Positions 8,647-17,984 of a DNA stretch of 64,000 nucleotides are shown here, piece after piece (the first letter of the stretch is position 1; the number at the start of each line of letters is the position of its first letter). Below the pieces are notes generated by a model. That model did no database searches. It was not told where the DNA came from and saw nothing but the letters and a program-made list of their open reading frames with translations. The translations under genes and the position numbers were made by a program. The DNA comes from Oceanococcus sp. HetDA_MAG_MS8 (GTDB lineage: Bacteria > Pseudomonadota > Gammaproteobacteria > Nevskiales > Oceanococcaceae): NCBI GenBank assembly GCA_019192445.1, contig JAHCMK010000001.1, positions 186,001-250,000 on the forward strand. The letters run 5' to 3'.

Positions 8647-10093
8647 GTTCGATTGTGACCCCATGTATTCCGTCGCGCAGGTTCGCCGCATTGACGCGAG
8701 CGCCATTGCTCAGCAGGGTGACGACGGTTATGCCTTGATGGAGCAGGCCGGTTATTTTGCCTGGCGTACGCTGCAGCGTGCCTTTCCCCGCGCACGTCGT
8801 CTGTGCGTCTTGGCAGGGCCAGGGAATAACGGCGGAGATGCTCTGATCGTTGCAAGGCTGGCCCTGCAGCAGGGGTTGGATGTGCAAGTGTATGCGCTCA
8901 GCCCCGCAGCCCAATGGCGCGGGGCTGCCGGCCGCGCCTGGCAGGAGTACAGCAAGGCGGGCGGAGTTCTGTGCACCGATGCGCCCCGCAGCGCGGAGGT
9001 GATTGTTGATGGCTTATTCGGCACCGGACTCACACGCAGCTTAAGCGGGCAGGCCGCAGATTGGGTGCAATGGGCTTTGGATCAGAAGGCTGGGGGCAGT
9101 GGGGTTCTGGCCTTGGATATTCCGAGTGGCCTGGACGCTGACACGGGGCAGGCCCTAGGGCCAGTGCTTTTCGCTGACCATACCGTGAGCTTTGTGGCGC
9201 CTAAGCTAGGGCATGACCTTGGTGACGCTATCGATGCCTGCGGCAGGCTGCATTTCTCCAGCCTGGGCGTGAGCTGGCCGGAGGCATCGCTAGAGGCTCC
9301 CCAGGCCTGGCGCGTGCAGACATGTCAACGCCCCGCGCGTTTGCCGGCCACGCACAAAGGCCACTGTGGGCATGTGTTGCTGCTTGCGGGCCGCGGGCAG
9401 TTTGCCGGAGCGGGCCGCTTTGCCGCGGGCGGCGCCCTGCGCGCTGGGGCCGGCAAGGTGAGCCAGTTGGTCCAAGATCCGGCAGCGCATCCCCAAGACT
9501 GGCCTGAGGTGATGCACCCTTCTTGGTCCGAACTCCCGCAGTTGTTGCCGAGCGTTGATGTCTTGTGTGTGGGGCCAGGCTTGGGCCGCGGGGAGCAGGA
9601 TCAACCCGGCCTGCCTCCGATGGCGGCAAAGGCGTTGCCCCAGGTATGGGATGCGGACGCGCTGTGGTGGCTGGCGCAGCAGCCCCAGCGTCTCGAGGGG
9701 GTGTCGGCTGTGCTGACGCCCCATCCGGGTGAAGCCGCCACCTTGCTGGGGTTGAGCACCGCCGAAGTGCAGGCGGACCGCCTTGGGACTCTGCAGGCTT
9801 TGGTGCAGCGGTATCAATGCGTTGTTGTTCTGAAAGGAGCGCGCACCTTGGTTGGCGCCCCTGGAACCACGCCGCGCTGTGTTCCGCAGGGTAATCCAGC
9901 GATGGCGACGGGTGGCATGGGGGACGTCTTGGCGGGCCTCATTAGTGGCTTATGGGCGCAGGGTTTGAGTGCATTTGATGCCGCCACCTTCGGCGCCTAC
10001 TTGCTGGGCCGCGCCGCGGATCGGGCTGCAGACAACATAGGGGCGGCATTGTTGCCACATGATTTGTTAGAGCAGGGGGAGCTGTGGACGTAG
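8645..10093 (+). CDS. nnr: Bifunctional NAD(P)H-hydrate epimerase / ADP-dependent dehydratase
   Basis: Nnr repairs damaged NAD(P)H hydrates. The 482-residue protein is a fusion. The N-terminal YjeF_N epimerase domain includes VLAGPGNNGGDALIVARLAL and LDIPSGLDADTGQ. The C-terminal ribokinase-like dehydratase domain includes LTPHPGEAATLLG and GNPAMATGGMGDVLAGLISG with the catalytic aspartate. Start choices are ATG at 8645 or at 8663 (MYSVAQVRR); the latter fits the family N-terminus slightly better. The end overlaps tsaE by 10 bases. The queG/nnr/tsaE order matches E. coli yjeS-yjeF-yjeE. Confidence 0.93.
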   Translation: MFDCDPMYSVAQVRRIDASAIAQQGDDGYALMEQAGYFAWRTLQRAFPRARRLCVLAGPGNNGGDALIVARLALQQGLDVQVYALSPAAQWRGAAGRAWQEYSKAGGVLCTDAPRSAEVIVDGLFGTGLTRSLSGQAADWVQWALDQKAGGSGVLALDIPSGLDADTGQALGPVLFADHTVSFVAPKLGHDLGDAIDACGRLHFSSLGVSWPEASLEAPQAWRVQTCQRPARLPATHKGHCGHVLLLAGRGQFAGAGRFAAGGALRAGAGKVSQLVQDPAAHPQDWPEVMHPSWSELPQLLPSVDVLCVGPGLGRGEQDQPGLPPMAAKALPQVWDADALWWLAQQPQRLEGVSAVLTPHPGEAATLLGLSTAEVQADRLGTLQALVQRYQCVVVLKGARTLVGAPGTTPRCVPQGNPAMATGGMGDVLAGLISGLWAQGLSAFDAATFGAYLLGRAADRAADNIGAALLPHDLLEQGELWT

Positions 10094-10572
10094 GTCAGGT
10101 TCATCTGCATTGGGCAGACGCCGAGGCCACCACGCAATGGGGTCTGCGTTTTGGCGAGTACCTGGCCCAGGCCTGGTCGCCATCAGCGCAGCTTCGAGTG
10201 GGGTTGGAAGGCGGTCTGGGTGCCGGCAAAAGCCATCTCAGCCGCGCCATTTTGCGAGGGCTGGGGGTCACAGGTGCCATTCCTAGCCCGACCTATAGCC
10301 TCCTAGAAACCTACCCGCAGGCAGCGGTGCCCGCGGCCCACATGGACTGGTATCGGCTACATGACGCCCTGGAATTGGACATGTTGGATTGGGAGGGTCT
10401 GACTCAGCAATTTCCACTCATTCTTGTGGAATGGCCGAGCCGGCTGCCGGAGCGGCACAGCGACTTCGAGTTATGGGTCGAGCTCGCCGCATCGGGGTCG
10501 GGCCGGCAAGCAACTTTGCGTCCACGCTCACCATTTACCAAAGGTTTAGTGAAACAGTTTGATGCGGCTTAG
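10084..10572 (+). CDS. tsaE: tRNA threonylcarbamoyladenosine biosynthesis ATPase TsaE
   Basis: TsaE is the ATPase partner of TsaB and TsaD in making the t6A modification at position 37 of ANN-decoding tRNAs. The 162-residue protein has the P-loop GGLGAGKSHLSRAILRGLG followed by the family-specific SPTYSLLETY and MDWYRL (usually HxDxYR). Most homologues read GDLGAGKT in the P-loop, so the aspartate-to-glycine and threonine-to-serine changes are mild departures. The start is GTG at 10084, inside the end of nnr. A gap of about 100 bases separates it from amiB. Confidence 0.92.
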   Translation: MDVGQVHLHWADAEATTQWGLRFGEYLAQAWSPSAQLRVGLEGGLGAGKSHLSRAILRGLGVTGAIPSPTYSLLETYPQAAVPAAHMDWYRLHDALELDMLDWEGLTQQFPLILVEWPSRLPERHSDFELWVELAASGSGRQATLRPRSPFTKGLVKQFDAA

Positions 10573-10672
10573 CATAAAACCTTCGCAGGTACCTCTTTTT
10601 TAAATAAAAAAGCTTGTGTCACCTTTAAAACTGGCGTAACCTCGACGCGTCTGTTCCCTGGGGGAGCGCGAG

Positions 10673-12031
10673 ATGCGCATGGTGACCTGGCTGCTGTTTC
10701 GGCGACCCGCTGCTGTTGTAGCGCGGCTAGCCGTGCTCTGTCTGTGGGTGTCCACAGCACAGGCAGCTAACCTGCACGCCATACAGACCAGCCAGCAAGA
10801 GGCGGGCACAACGGCAGTAGAGCTCACATTTGACGAGCCGGTGCAATGGCGCTGGTTCCGCCTGCAAGATCCGCACCGCGTGGTTCTGGACATTCATGCC
10901 GCGCAGATCGGCAATGTCGCCCCAAAAGTTGGGGGTATGGTGCGAAACATGCGGTTTGGTCGCCTGGATGACGGCCTGCGCGTGGTGCTCGACTTAGACC
11001 AGCAGCCTGGGGAGGTGCGCCTCGCCTCTACCCAGTCCACAGCCTTGACGGTGATGTTGGACTCCGCCGAGCCAGAGCCAGAGCCAGAGCCAGCGGTGCA
11101 GGCTGCGATTGAACAGGATGCGGAAACGGTCGCGCCGACGCCCGTGATCACCGCGGTTCAGCGTCCGGTTGTGGTGGTTGTGGACCCTGGCCACGGCGGA
11201 AAAGACCCCGGCGCCATAGGCCCCAGTGGCTTACGTGAAGCTCATGTGGCGCTCAGTATTGCGCGCATTTTGCGAGAGGAGCTCCAGCGCTATGGGGGCT
11301 ATCAAGTCGTTTTGACGCGAGATTCCGATGTGTTTTTGCCCTTGCGCGAGCGCATTCGGGTGGCTCGCGAAGCGGGCGCGGATCTGTTTGTATCGATCCA
11401 TGCTGACGCATTTGATGATCATCGTGCGCACGGCTCTTCGGTGTACGTGCTCAGCCATCGCGGGGCAAGCTCCGAACATGCTCGCCTGCTGGCGCGGCGT
11501 GAAAACGAAGCTGATCTCGTCGGCGGCGTTCAGCTGCAAAGTCGGGATGAGACCCTGGCCGCGGTATTGCTCGATATCTCGATGAATGCCGCTCTGGATG
11601 CCAGTACGGATATTGCCTCCAGAGTGCTGCAAGGTCTGGAGACTTTGGGGCCAGTGCATAAATCCAGTGTGCAACGGGCTGGATTTGTGGTTCTGAAAGC
11701 GCCAGATGTTCCCTCGATACTGGTGGAGACGGCGTTTATCTCCAATCCACGCGAAGAGCGTCAGTTGGGTAGTTATGCGCACCGTCAGCGTTTGGCCCAG
11801 ACCCTGGCTGGAGGCATTCGAGATTACTTTCGCGAGTATCGACCGGCGCAGCTGGTCGCGGGTGACGCGCCGGCAGAGCATCTGGTCAGATCCGGAGAGA
11901 CGCTGTCTGAAATTGCGCAGCAATATGGGCTGAGCGTCGGCGATCTTCGCCGTAGTAATAGTTTGGTCTCGGACCGCATCCGAGTGGGTCAGCGCCTGCG
12001 GCTGCCCCTGCAAACGGCGGCCAGACTCTGA
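10673..12031 (+). CDS. amiB: N-acetylmuramoyl-L-alanine amidase with AMIN and LysM domains
   Basis: This periplasmic zinc amidase cleaves the peptide from peptidoglycan glycans, chiefly during daughter-cell separation. The 452-residue protein starts with an Arg-rich segment and a signal peptide ending near residue 32 (VSTAQA-AN). An AMIN septal-targeting domain follows, then an EPEPEPEP linker, the Amidase_3 domain (VVDPGHGGKDPGAIGP, FVSIHADAF, ILVETAFISN with the zinc histidines and catalytic glutamate), and a C-terminal LysM repeat (HLVRSGETLSEIAQQYGL). The context tsaE-amiB-mutL matches E. coli amiB. The start is ATG at 10673, after GGGGGAGCGCGAG. Confidence 0.94.
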   Translation: MRMVTWLLFRRPAAVVARLAVLCLWVSTAQAANLHAIQTSQQEAGTTAVELTFDEPVQWRWFRLQDPHRVVLDIHAAQIGNVAPKVGGMVRNMRFGRLDDGLRVVLDLDQQPGEVRLASTQSTALTVMLDSAEPEPEPEPAVQAAIEQDAETVAPTPVITAVQRPVVVVVDPGHGGKDPGAIGPSGLREAHVALSIARILREELQRYGGYQVVLTRDSDVFLPLRERIRVAREAGADLFVSIHADAFDDHRAHGSSVYVLSHRGASSEHARLLARRENEADLVGGVQLQSRDETLAAVLLDISMNAALDASTDIASRVLQGLETLGPVHKSSVQRAGFVVLKAPDVPSILVETAFISNPREERQLGSYAHRQRLAQTLAGGIRDYFREYRPAQLVAGDAPAEHLVRSGETLSEIAQQYGLSVGDLRRSNSLVSDRIRVGQRLRLPLQTAARL

Positions 12032-12275
12032 TTCTGGCTCCGCCGGAGCTCTCTCCAGACACACAGCCCCAAGGTGGGTGACAGGGGCTAGCCTAGCTGC
12101 CCAAAGCCGCAGGGCCTGTGCACCAGATTGCTTCAGACGCTGGAGCCTCGCAACGGGACGAGCTCGCTTAAACCCGAGCATCCTGGCTGTCGGGGATTGC
12201 TGCACCTTGGGCCGTTTTTGCGGACAACTCTCGGGCGACTTGCTCCCTGACCTCGACTGCGGCAAGGTTCGCGCC

Positions 12276-14123
12276 ATGCCTATTCATGCCCTGCCATCAA
12301 ACGTCATCAACCAAATCGCGGCTGGTGAGGTGATTGAACGCCCTGCCGCCGTGCTCCGCGAGCTACTCGACAATGCCTTGGACGCCGGCGCCGACCATAT
12401 CGTCATAGAGGCCCGTGCTGGTGGTGTGGACTTTTTAAGTGTGCGCGATAACGGTGAGGGCATCCCGGCTCACGAGATTCCCTTAGCATTACAGCGTCAC
12501 GCGACCAGCAAGATTTCCTGCTTGGACGATCTGCAGTCCATTGCCACCATGGGCTTTCGCGGGGAAGCTTTGCCCAGCATCGGGGCGGTCGCAGACCTGC
12601 GTATCGTCTCAAGAACACCTGCCGCCGAACACGCGTCGGTTGTGGAGCTGGTCCCTGGGCAGGAGCTTATTGGGCCGTCTCCGGCGCGTGGTCCGGTGGG
12701 CACCGAGGTGGCTGTGAGCGGCTTGTTCTCTCGGGTACCCGCTCGGCGCAAGTTTTTGCGCAGTCCGCGCACGGAGTGGAGTCATGTGGAAGCGATGGCC
12801 CGGCGGTTGGCATTGGCCAGACCTGGCGTGGCGATTCGCTTGGTGCATAACGATATGGAGGTCTGGAATCACCCTATTCAATCGCTGAGCGAGCGGGTGC
12901 GTAGCGTTGTGGGGGAGGGCTTTATGCAGGCGGCGGTGAGCCTGGAGGCCGAGCAAGACGGCTATAGGCTCAGGGGTTACGTGAGTCGCCCGGCATGGTC
13001 TAGAACGCAGCCCGACACCCAGTTCTTTTTCTTAAATGGGCGTTATTTGCGGGATCGGCTCGTCGTCGGTGCCCTGCGCGCCGCTTACGCCGAAGTGTTG
13101 CACGGAGCTCGCCAACCCGGATATGTGCTGTTCTTAGACATGCCCGGCGAGCGCGTTGACGTCAACGTGCATCCGGCCAAACAAGAGGTGCGTTTTCAGG
13201 ACGGCCAGCTGGTATTCCGCTTCCTGCGCTCGACGGTGGACGGGGTAATCCGCGCGGATGCCCCTCAGCAGAGGGAGTCAGCACAGACCAGCGCAGCAGC
13301 ACAGATCAGCGCAGCAGCACAGATGGCGGAGCAGCAGAAGCAGGCCGGGTACGCGGCAGCCACATTGCCCTTGGTGAGCACCCCTACGCCGCAGCAGCGA
13401 CCATCCCCACTCCGTGTGGCGGAAACCGCAGCCGAGCGCTGGCCCTCGGCCGGGCCAGGGATGCCATCAATGCCGGCTGCGCAGGAACCTGCTGCTCCTC
13501 AGCATGGCATGCCAGCTATGGGTCTGGAGGAGCCACCGCTGGGCTTTGCCTTAGGCCAGCTCCATCGCGCATATATCGTCGCTCAGAGCAGCCGTGGGCT
13601 CATTTTGGTGGACATGCACGCCGCTCACGAACGTATCGTCTTAGAGCGATTGAAGGCGGCGCTCAGCGGCGATATGTGCCTGGCTCAGCCATTACTGGTC
13701 CCCCTCGACCTGGAAGCTTCGTCACAGGAGTTGGCGGCCTTGGATCTTTGTGCGGATTGGCTGCAGCGCTTGGGTTTGGATGTGATGGCCACCGGCCCGC
13801 AGTCGATGCGCTTACGCGGGCGGCCTTTGCTGCTGGAAAAGTTTGATCTCGAAGCCTTGCTCCGAGATATTTTGGCAGATGTCCATGCGGCCGAGTCTCC
13901 GGATGTGCACCGACTGGAGGCGGCCTTGGATAGCGCCCTGGGTAATCATGCCTGTAAGGCAGGCAGCATTAAGCATGGCCGGGTGTTGAGCCTGAGCGAA
14001 ATGAACGCTCTGCTAAGGCAGATTGAGGCCACACCCCGAAGTGGCCAGTGCAATCATGGTCGTCCCACTTGGACCGAGCTTCCCTTGGAAGAGTTGGATC
14101 GCCTCTTTTTGCGTGGGCGCTAA
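12276..14123 (+). CDS. mutL: DNA mismatch repair protein MutL
   Basis: MutL couples MutS mismatch recognition to strand incision. The 615-residue protein has the GHKL ATPase motifs NQIAAGEVIERPA, DNALDAGA, VRDNGEGIP and GFRGEALPSI at the N-terminus, then a variable linker and the C-terminal dimerization domain. The C-terminal domain reads DMHAAHERIVLE, which fits the endonuclease motif D-x-H-A-x2-E-x4-E, with ACKAGSIKHGR and CNHGRPTW further on. This is the endonuclease-type arrangement rather than that of E. coli MutL. I chose ATG at 12276; the frame is open 66 codons further upstream, but that extension lacks family character. The linker holds an 18-base tandem repeat. Confidence 0.95.
   Translation: MPIHALPSNVINQIAAGEVIERPAAVLRELLDNALDAGADHIVIEARAGGVDFLSVRDNGEGIPAHEIPLALQRHATSKISCLDDLQSIATMGFRGEALPSIGAVADLRIVSRTPAAEHASVVELVPGQELIGPSPARGPVGTEVAVSGLFSRVPARRKFLRSPRTEWSHVEAMARRLALARPGVAIRLVHNDMEVWNHPIQSLSERVRSVVGEGFMQAAVSLEAEQDGYRLRGYVSRPAWSRTQPDTQFFFLNGRYLRDRLVVGALRAAYAEVLHGARQPGYVLFLDMPGERVDVNVHPAKQEVRFQDGQLVFRFLRSTVDGVIRADAPQQRESAQTSAAAQISAAAQMAEQQKQAGYAAATLPLVSTPTPQQRPSPLRVAETAAERWPSAGPGMPSMPAAQEPAAPQHGMPAMGLEEPPLGFALGQLHRAYIVAQSSRGLILVDMHAAHERIVLERLKAALSGDMCLAQPLLVPLDLEASSQELAALDLCADWLQRLGLDVMATGPQSMRLRGRPLLLEKFDLEALLRDILADVHAAESPDVHRLEAALDSALGNHACKAGSIKHGRVLSLSEMNALLRQIEATPRSGQCNHGRPTWTELPLEELDRLFLRGR
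13289..13324 (+). repeat. Two-copy 18-base tandem repeat in mutL linker
   Basis: The 18-base unit from 13289 to 13306 is repeated exactly from 13307 to 13324 and codes for S-A-A-A-Q type hexapeptides. It lies in the disordered linker between the ATPase and dimerization domains, where length change would keep the reading frame. Confidence 0.9.
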
Positions 14124-14124
14124 C

Positions 14125-15081
14125 GTGGGGGCAGAAGGCGCAAGGCCGCCGTTGATCTGTGTGCTGGGCCCGACTGCGAGTGGGAAGACAGCGTTGGCTA
14201 TTGCCTTGGCGCAGCAGCTTAACGGCGAAATCGTGATTATGGACTCCGCGCAGATCTACGCGGGCGTGGATATCGGCGCCGCTAAACCTACTGCAGCCGA
14301 GCAAGCGCAGGTGCCCCATCATTTGTTGGGTGTTTACGCCTGGGAGCAAGTGTGCACGGCGGCTGATTGGGCTACAAGAGCCAGCGCGCATATCGCAGAC
14401 ATCTGCGCGCGGGGGCGGCAGCCCATCCTCTGCGGAGGCACATTTTTGTACCTGCGGGCGCTTATCGAGGGGTTCCATGATTTACCCGCCACTCCGCCTG
14501 AGTTACGGCAGCAGTTCCAGCGTGAGCACCAGCGCCAAGGTCAGGCGGCGCTCTATGCCCAGCTGCAGCAGCAGGATCCGCAAACTGCAGCCAGTATTCA
14601 CCCCAACGACTCCCAGCGCACCCTGCGGGCTCTAGAGATTCTGTCCCTACAAGGTCAGGGCCGGGCCGCCAGCGTGGCCGCTGGGCAAAGGCGTCCTCTC
14701 TGGCAGGGCAGCGTGCACAAAATTGCGGTGTTGCCCGGAGATCGCGCGCAGTTGCGCGCGCGAATCGCCCAGCGCTTCGACCAAATGGTGGCCGCTGGGT
14801 TGTGGGATGAGGTCAAGGCTATCCGCAGTAGTTCCAACTACAACCCCGACCTACCCGTCTTGAAAGCATTGGGCTATCGCCAATTGTTTGCGGCGCTGGA
14901 GGGGCAGGTCTCGGAACAGGAGGCCATCGACAAGGCCATTACTGCCTCCCGTCAGTACGCCAAACGCCAATTGACTTGGTTAAGAAAGGACTCCGAGGTG
15001 GTCTGGTTCGACAGTAGTCAGACCAATTGCTATCGCCAGGTCCTCAATTATTTAGAGCAGGCGGGGAACCCTGCGGATTGA
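14125..15081 (+). CDS. miaA: tRNA dimethylallyltransferase
   Basis: MiaA transfers a dimethylallyl group to A37 of UNN-decoding tRNAs. The protein (318 residues from this start) has the P-loop VLGPTASGKTALAIALAQ, MDSAQIYAGVDIGAAKPT, the tRNA-contact segment ILCGGTFLYLRALIEG, NDSQRTLRALEI, and the C-terminal SRQYAKRQLTWLRK. The start is uncertain: GTG at 14125, just after the mutL stop, fits the usual length, and GTG at 14113 would overlap mutL by 11 bases. Both have weak ribosome sites. mutL-miaA-hfq is a conserved gammaproteobacterial order. Confidence 0.93.
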   Translation: MGAEGARPPLICVLGPTASGKTALAIALAQQLNGEIVIMDSAQIYAGVDIGAAKPTAAEQAQVPHHLLGVYAWEQVCTAADWATRASAHIADICARGRQPILCGGTFLYLRALIEGFHDLPATPPELRQQFQREHQRQGQAALYAQLQQQDPQTAASIHPNDSQRTLRALEILSLQGQGRAASVAAGQRRPLWQGSVHKIAVLPGDRAQLRARIAQRFDQMVAAGLWDEVKAIRSSSNYNPDLPVLKALGYRQLFAALEGQVSEQEAIDKAITASRQYAKRQLTWLRKDSEVVWFDSSQTNCYRQVLNYLEQAGNPAD

Positions 15082-15121
15082 GCTTGGTCGCAGGGAGGGC
15101 GCATACGGCCCGCGATGGGAT

Positions 15122-15130
15122 TGGTATAGT
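15122..15130 (+). promoter_or_regulatory. Possible hfq promoter (extended -10)
   Basis: TGGTATAGT has the TGn extension and five of six bases of the TATAAT consensus, about 70 bases before the hfq ATG and beyond the miaA stop. No good -35 is seen at the right distance, which extended -10 promoters tolerate. hfq has its own promoters in relatives; the assignment here is inferred. Confidence 0.4.
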
Positions 15131-15198
15131 GCGTATTGCGTGCACCTCATCCGACACAAAAACTACAAGGGCCCCGCTGAGGGCCAACGGAGATCAGC

Positions 15199-15453
15199 AT
15201 GTCCAAAGGACACACACTACAAGAGCCTTTTCTGAATGCCCTCCGGCGCGAGCGTGTTCCGGTGGCCATTTTTTTGGTCAATGGCATCAAGCTACAAGGC
15301 CAAATTGAATCCTTTGACCAGTTTGTCGTCGTATTACGCAATGCTGTAAGTCAGATGATTTACAAACATGCCATTTCCACCATTGTTCCCCAACGTCAGG
15401 TACGTCTAGATTTTGGTAACTCGGACCAAGAACCCCCCGCCGAAACCGACTGA
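15199..15453 (+). CDS. hfq: RNA-binding protein Hfq
   Basis: Hfq is the hexameric Sm-like chaperone that pairs small RNAs with mRNAs. The 84-residue protein has Sm1 ([23 protein letters not shown]) and Sm2 ([11 protein letters not shown] with the YKHA motif) and the proximal-face residues Gln8, Phe42 and Lys56-His57 region. The C-terminal tail is short, unlike the 102-residue E. coli protein. ATG at 15199 follows GGAG at 15189-15192. The hflX frame begins inside its 3' end. Confidence 0.97.
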   Translation: MSKGHTLQEPFLNALRRERVPVAIFLVNGIKLQGQIESFDQFVVVLRNAVSQMIYKHAISTIVPQRQVRLDFGNSDQEPPAETD

Positions 15454-16831
15454 GTCCACCACGCAGGGTGGACTGGCCGCAACCGGCCTCACGCCCGCAG
15501 GAGCACCAGCCAAAACTGGGCAGCAAACCGTTTTGCTCGTGGCTGTGGACTTGCCTGGTGGCCGTGGCGTGGCTGGACGTGAAGAGTTTGTGGAGCTGGT
15601 TGCGGCTACCGGTAGCCGTATTGCTGGGGTTGTAACCGGAACCCGTCAACGCATCGATCCCGCAAGCTTTATCGGCAGCGGCAAGTTGCAAGACATTGCC
15701 CTGCAGGTGGCGGAGCACGACGTTGATGTGGTGGTGTTCAACCACACGCTGAGCCCAGCTCAGGAGCGCAATATTGAAGCGGCTGTCTGCACCCGCGTGT
15801 TGGACCGTAACGGTCTGATCCTCGACATTTTTGCTAGGCGGGCGCGTAGCTTCGAAGGGAAGTTGCAGGTGGAGCTGGCGCAGCTTAAGCATCTATCCAC
15901 CAGGCTGGTGCGCGGCTGGTCGCACTTGGAGCGCCAACGTGGTGGCGTCGGTTTGCGCGGGCCAGGTGAAACTCAGCTTGAAACCGACCGACGGCTGCTG
16001 GCCAAGCGCGTGAGCCAAATCGAGCGACAAATCGCCAACGTGCAGCGTGGTCGTGCCCTCAACCGTAGCCGTCGCCAGCGTAATGCCGTGCCTGTAGTGG
16101 CTTTGGTGGGTTACACCAATGCTGGCAAATCGACGCTGTTCAATGCTTTGTGTGATGGCGAGGTGTATGCAGCAGACCGGCTGTTCGCCACATTGGATAC
16201 GACCATTCGCCGGGTCCCGCTGCCGGGGCTGCCAGAAGCGGTCATTGCCGACACGGTTGGGTTTGTCGCAGATTTGCCCCATGCCTTGGTCGCGGCCTTT
16301 AAGGCCACTTTGGAAGAAGCTGTTGAGGCCGACCTACTGCTGTTGGTGGTCGACGCCGCAGACCCGCAGCGCGACACCCAGCTTGAGGCCGTGCACGAGG
16401 TCCTTGCTGAAATTGGCGCGGACGAGCAGCCCATGCTGCGAGTCGATAACAAAATTGACTTGCTGCCTGCGGGAACGCCGTACACGTCTGAGGTGGAGGA
16501 TGGGGTCATTCCCAAAGTGGCAGTATCCGCGCGCACAGGCGCTGGCCTGGACGAGCTGCGGCGCACCATTGTGCGCAAGCTTGCAGGGGATATGCAGGAT
16601 TGGTTATTGGAGCTGCCGCCGCAGGCGGGAGCGGTGATGGCTAAGCTGCACGCGAGCGGCGCAGTGAAGCATAGCCGGGGAACAGATCGAGGCGGGTGGC
16701 AGTTGCAGCTGCGTATGCCGACTCAGAGCCTGGATCGTATCTGTGGTGAGCAGGGATGGCCGCAATGGCGGTCTTGGGTCCTTAGCCCGCATGAGCCTGC
16801 GTTAGGATCATGCGACAATTCATACTTCTAA
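15413..16831 (+). CDS. hflX: Ribosome-associated GTPase HflX
   Basis: HflX binds 50S/70S ribosomes and splits stalled ones under stress. The protein has the N-terminal HflX nucleotide-binding domain ([25 protein letters not shown]), the family linker [13 protein letters not shown], and the G domain with [12 protein letters not shown] (G1), DTVGF (G3) and NKID (G4). The C-terminal part after the G domain is about 100 residues. The start is unclear: there is no ATG or strong GTG, and TTG at 15413, inside hfq and preceded by a weak CAGG, gives 472 residues. The real start may be further in, because the first 36 residues are low in family character. Confidence 0.92.
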   Translation: MVTRTKNPPPKPTESTTQGGLAATGLTPAGAPAKTGQQTVLLVAVDLPGGRGVAGREEFVELVAATGSRIAGVVTGTRQRIDPASFIGSGKLQDIALQVAEHDVDVVVFNHTLSPAQERNIEAAVCTRVLDRNGLILDIFARRARSFEGKLQVELAQLKHLSTRLVRGWSHLERQRGGVGLRGPGETQLETDRRLLAKRVSQIERQIANVQRGRALNRSRRQRNAVPVVALVGYTNAGKSTLFNALCDGEVYAADRLFATLDTTIRRVPLPGLPEAVIADTVGFVADLPHALVAAFKATLEEAVEADLLLLVVDAADPQRDTQLEAVHEVLAEIGADEQPMLRVDNKIDLLPAGTPYTSEVEDGVIPKVAVSARTGAGLDELRRTIVRKLAGDMQDWLLELPPQAGAVMAKLHASGAVKHSRGTDRGGWQLQLRMPTQSLDRICGEQGWPQWRSWVLSPHEPALGSCDNSYF

Positions 16832-16850
16832 CTTAGGCAGCAATATCGTT

Positions 16851-17984
16851 ATGGCCTGGAACGAACCCGGCTCGAATAACCCCTGGGATAAACAGGGGCC
16901 TCCAGACTTGGAGGATTTGTTTAAAAAGTTTCGCCAGAAATTTGGCGGCGGTGGCGGCGGTAGCCCCAGCGGCGGCCTTCCCATTGGGCTGATTAGCTTC
17001 GTTGCTGGCATCGCTTTGGTGGTGTGGCTGTTTTCCGGCTTCTACATCATCCAACCCGGTGAGCGCGGCGTGGTTCTGCAATTTGGCAAGTACCTCACCA
17101 CCACGGGTGAAGGCCCCCATTGGCATGTGCCGCCCCCGATACAACGGGTAGAGAAGGTCAACGTCGATGGAATCCGCAACGTGACCGACCGCCAGGTCAT
17201 GCTCACTCAGGATGAAAACATCGTGGACTTGGAGCTGGCTGTGCAGTACCGCGTCAGTGATGCCCAAAAATATTTATTTGAAACCCGTGATCCGGATCTC
17301 ACCCTGACCCACGCTCTGAAGAGTGCATTGCGCGAGGTGGTCGGGAAGTCCTCCATGGATTTCATCCTGACGGCAGGCCGGGAAGAGGTCGCGGAGCGCA
17401 CTAAGCTGCTACTGCAGGAAACTCTGGACACCTATTCCACGGGTTTGGTGGTCACCGAGGTCAACATTAAAGATGCTCAGCCACCGGATCCGGTTCAGGG
17501 GGCATTCGCCGATGCCATCAAAGCGCGTGAGGACGAGCAGCGACTGATCAACGAAGCCGAGGCCTATGCGAACGAGGTGGTCCCCGTTGCCCGCGGTGAG
17601 GCGACCCGTCGCGTCGCCGAGGCGAATGCTTATCAGTCGCGCGTAGTCGAGGCCGCATCCGGTGATGCCAGCCGCTTCACTCAGTTGCTGGAAGAGTACC
17701 AGCGTGCCCCAGAGGTCACGCGGGAACGCCTATACCTGGACGCGATGGGGGATGTGTTGAACGGCGCGAGCAAAGTTGTTTTGGATACCGACTCCTCGAA
17801 TCCTTTGCTCTACTTGCCGCTGGATAAGGTCATGAATCGCCGCCCCAGTGATACGGAGGCGAACGACATGCGCGGGAACGCGAGTCTCAGTCAACAGCTT
17901 GGTAAAGCGGCCAGAGATTCTGCCATTCGTTCGCAGCGCTCCAGTAATGGGCGCGAGGCTTCACGTGAGCGGGGGCGTCGCTAA
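16851..17984 (+). CDS. hflK: HflK, subunit of the HflKC membrane complex
   Basis: HflK and HflC form a large SPFH-domain cage in the inner membrane around the FtsH protease and modulate its activity. The 377-residue protein has a cytoplasmic N-terminus (MAWNEPGSNNPWDKQG) with a glycine run, one transmembrane helix at about residues 44-64, then the periplasmic band-7 domain starting at FYIIQPGERGVVLQFGKY and a coiled-coil rich in Glu, Ala and Arg. Its stop overlaps the hflC ATG by one base (TAATG), so the two subunits are translationally coupled. Confidence 0.96.
   Translation: MAWNEPGSNNPWDKQGPPDLEDLFKKFRQKFGGGGGGSPSGGLPIGLISFVAGIALVVWLFSGFYIIQPGERGVVLQFGKYLTTTGEGPHWHVPPPIQRVEKVNVDGIRNVTDRQVMLTQDENIVDLELAVQYRVSDAQKYLFETRDPDLTLTHALKSALREVVGKSSMDFILTAGREEVAERTKLLLQETLDTYSTGLVVTEVNIKDAQPPDPVQGAFADAIKAREDEQRLINEAEAYANEVVPVARGEATRRVAEANAYQSRVVEAASGDASRFTQLLEEYQRAPEVTRERLYLDAMGDVLNGASKVVLDTDSSNPLLYLPLDKVMNRRPSDTEANDMRGNASLSQQLGKAARDSAIRSQRSSNGREASRERGRR

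Noticed and set aside
12078-12275. Extended N-terminus of MutL from 12078
   Set aside because: The added 66 residues have no family character, and the conserved MPIHALPSNVINQIAAGE begins at ATG 12276.
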